A stretch of DNA of 64,000 nt from Azospirillum brasilense (GTDB lineage: Bacteria > Pseudomonadota > Alphaproteobacteria > Azospirillales > Azospirillaceae). The translations under genes were made by a program, and so were the position numbers. The stretch is taken from NCBI RefSeq assembly GCF_008365405.1, contig NZ_QOKV01000002.1:1-64000 (forward strand), in the 5' to 3' direction. Under the pieces are notes generated by a model. The model had not been told where the DNA came from. It did no database searches and saw nothing but the letters and a program-made list of their open reading frames with translations. This document shows, in pieces, positions 63,779 to 64,000 of this stretch (the first letter of the stretch is position 1; every line of letters begins with the position of its first letter).

Positions 63779-64000
63779 ATGATGGAATTCTCGCGCCGCC
63801 GCCTTCTCCAGACCGGCGGACTCGTCGGCACCGCCCTGGTGACCGGCGGGCTGGCCGGCACCGCCTTCTCGCGCATCGCGTCGGCGGCGGACGATCCGCT
63901 CTACGCCGCCGCCAAGAAGGAAGGCGCCCTGACCCTCTATTGGGGCTCCTACGAGCAGCAGACGATGGAGGCGATCCGCGACGCCTTCAAGGCCAAGTAT
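63779..64000 (+). CDS. Tat-exported ABC solute-binding protein, N-terminal fragment (runs off the window)
   Basis: 74 residues are visible from ATG 63779. A twin-arginine signal (FSRRRLLQTGGLVGTALVTG, cleaved near SAADD) is followed by YAAAKKEGALTLYWGSYEQQ, typical of iron/polyamine-type extracellular binding proteins. It starts about 60 bases after the SDR and may deliver the substrate of the catabolic cluster. The rest of the gene and any permease lie outside the window. Confidence 0.78.
   Translation, partial: MMEFSRRRLLQTGGLVGTALVTGGLAGTAFSRIASAADDPLYAAAKKEGALTLYWGSYEQQTMEAIRDAFKAKY

Overview
The window is GC-rich, densely coded DNA from a free-living alphaproteobacterium. Operon style, overlapping ATGA starts, the gene families and a GC-rich intergenic palindrome family suggest a Rhodospirillales member such as Azospirillum. 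The taxon is an inference; no rRNA, tRNA or housekeeping marker is present to confirm it.

Layout. (1) 1-5100 is a decayed type I-C CRISPR-Cas locus on the minus strand. cas2 and cas4 look intact. cas1 has lost about 110 internal residues, cas7 has a 1-base frameshift, cas8c has lost its N-terminus and an internal block and carries a 1-base insertion, cas3 keeps only its HD domain and short pieces of helicase and C-terminus, and cas5 is gone. One CRISPR repeat remains. An IS3-family element sits inside its first spacer, and an IS66-family element sits inside that IS3 element and runs off the left edge. (2) 5684-18304 is one giant gene (about 4,206 aa) for a repeat-built RTX adhesin. (3) 18374-49835 is a C1-metabolism island. 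It holds enzymes and cofactor-biosynthesis genes of the tetrahydromethanopterin/methanofuran formaldehyde oxidation pathway (fae, mtdB, mch, fhcBADC, mptG, mfnB/D/E/F-like genes, pterin genes, three ATP-grasp ligases). It also holds an apparently lanthanide-dependent methanol dehydrogenase set (xoxF, xoxG, a fused xoxJ), an orphan 26-aa pqqA, a quinoprotein-relay pair (SoxYZ-like carrier plus metallohydrolase) and a PQQ-associated ABC export system. (4) 50325-57499 holds two small Cys paralogues, a UdgX/radical-SAM DNA-repair pair, a serine hydrolase and a large ABC permease. (5) 57643-64000 is a CoA-linked catabolic cluster (thioesterase, LysR regulator, CaiB-type CoA transferase, thiolase, DUF35, MaoC, SDR) ending in a truncated Tat-exported solute-binding protein.

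How it works together: XoxF with PQQ and a lanthanide would oxidise methanol in the periplasm and pass electrons to XoxG. Formaldehyde entering the cytoplasm would be condensed with H4MPT by Fae, oxidised by MtdB, hydrolysed by Mch and released as formate by the Fhc complex. Most of the remaining island genes appear to build the H4MPT and methanofuran cofactors or support PQQ enzymes. No formate dehydrogenase, serine-cycle gene or pqqBCDE is in the window, so growth on methanol cannot be claimed from it alone.
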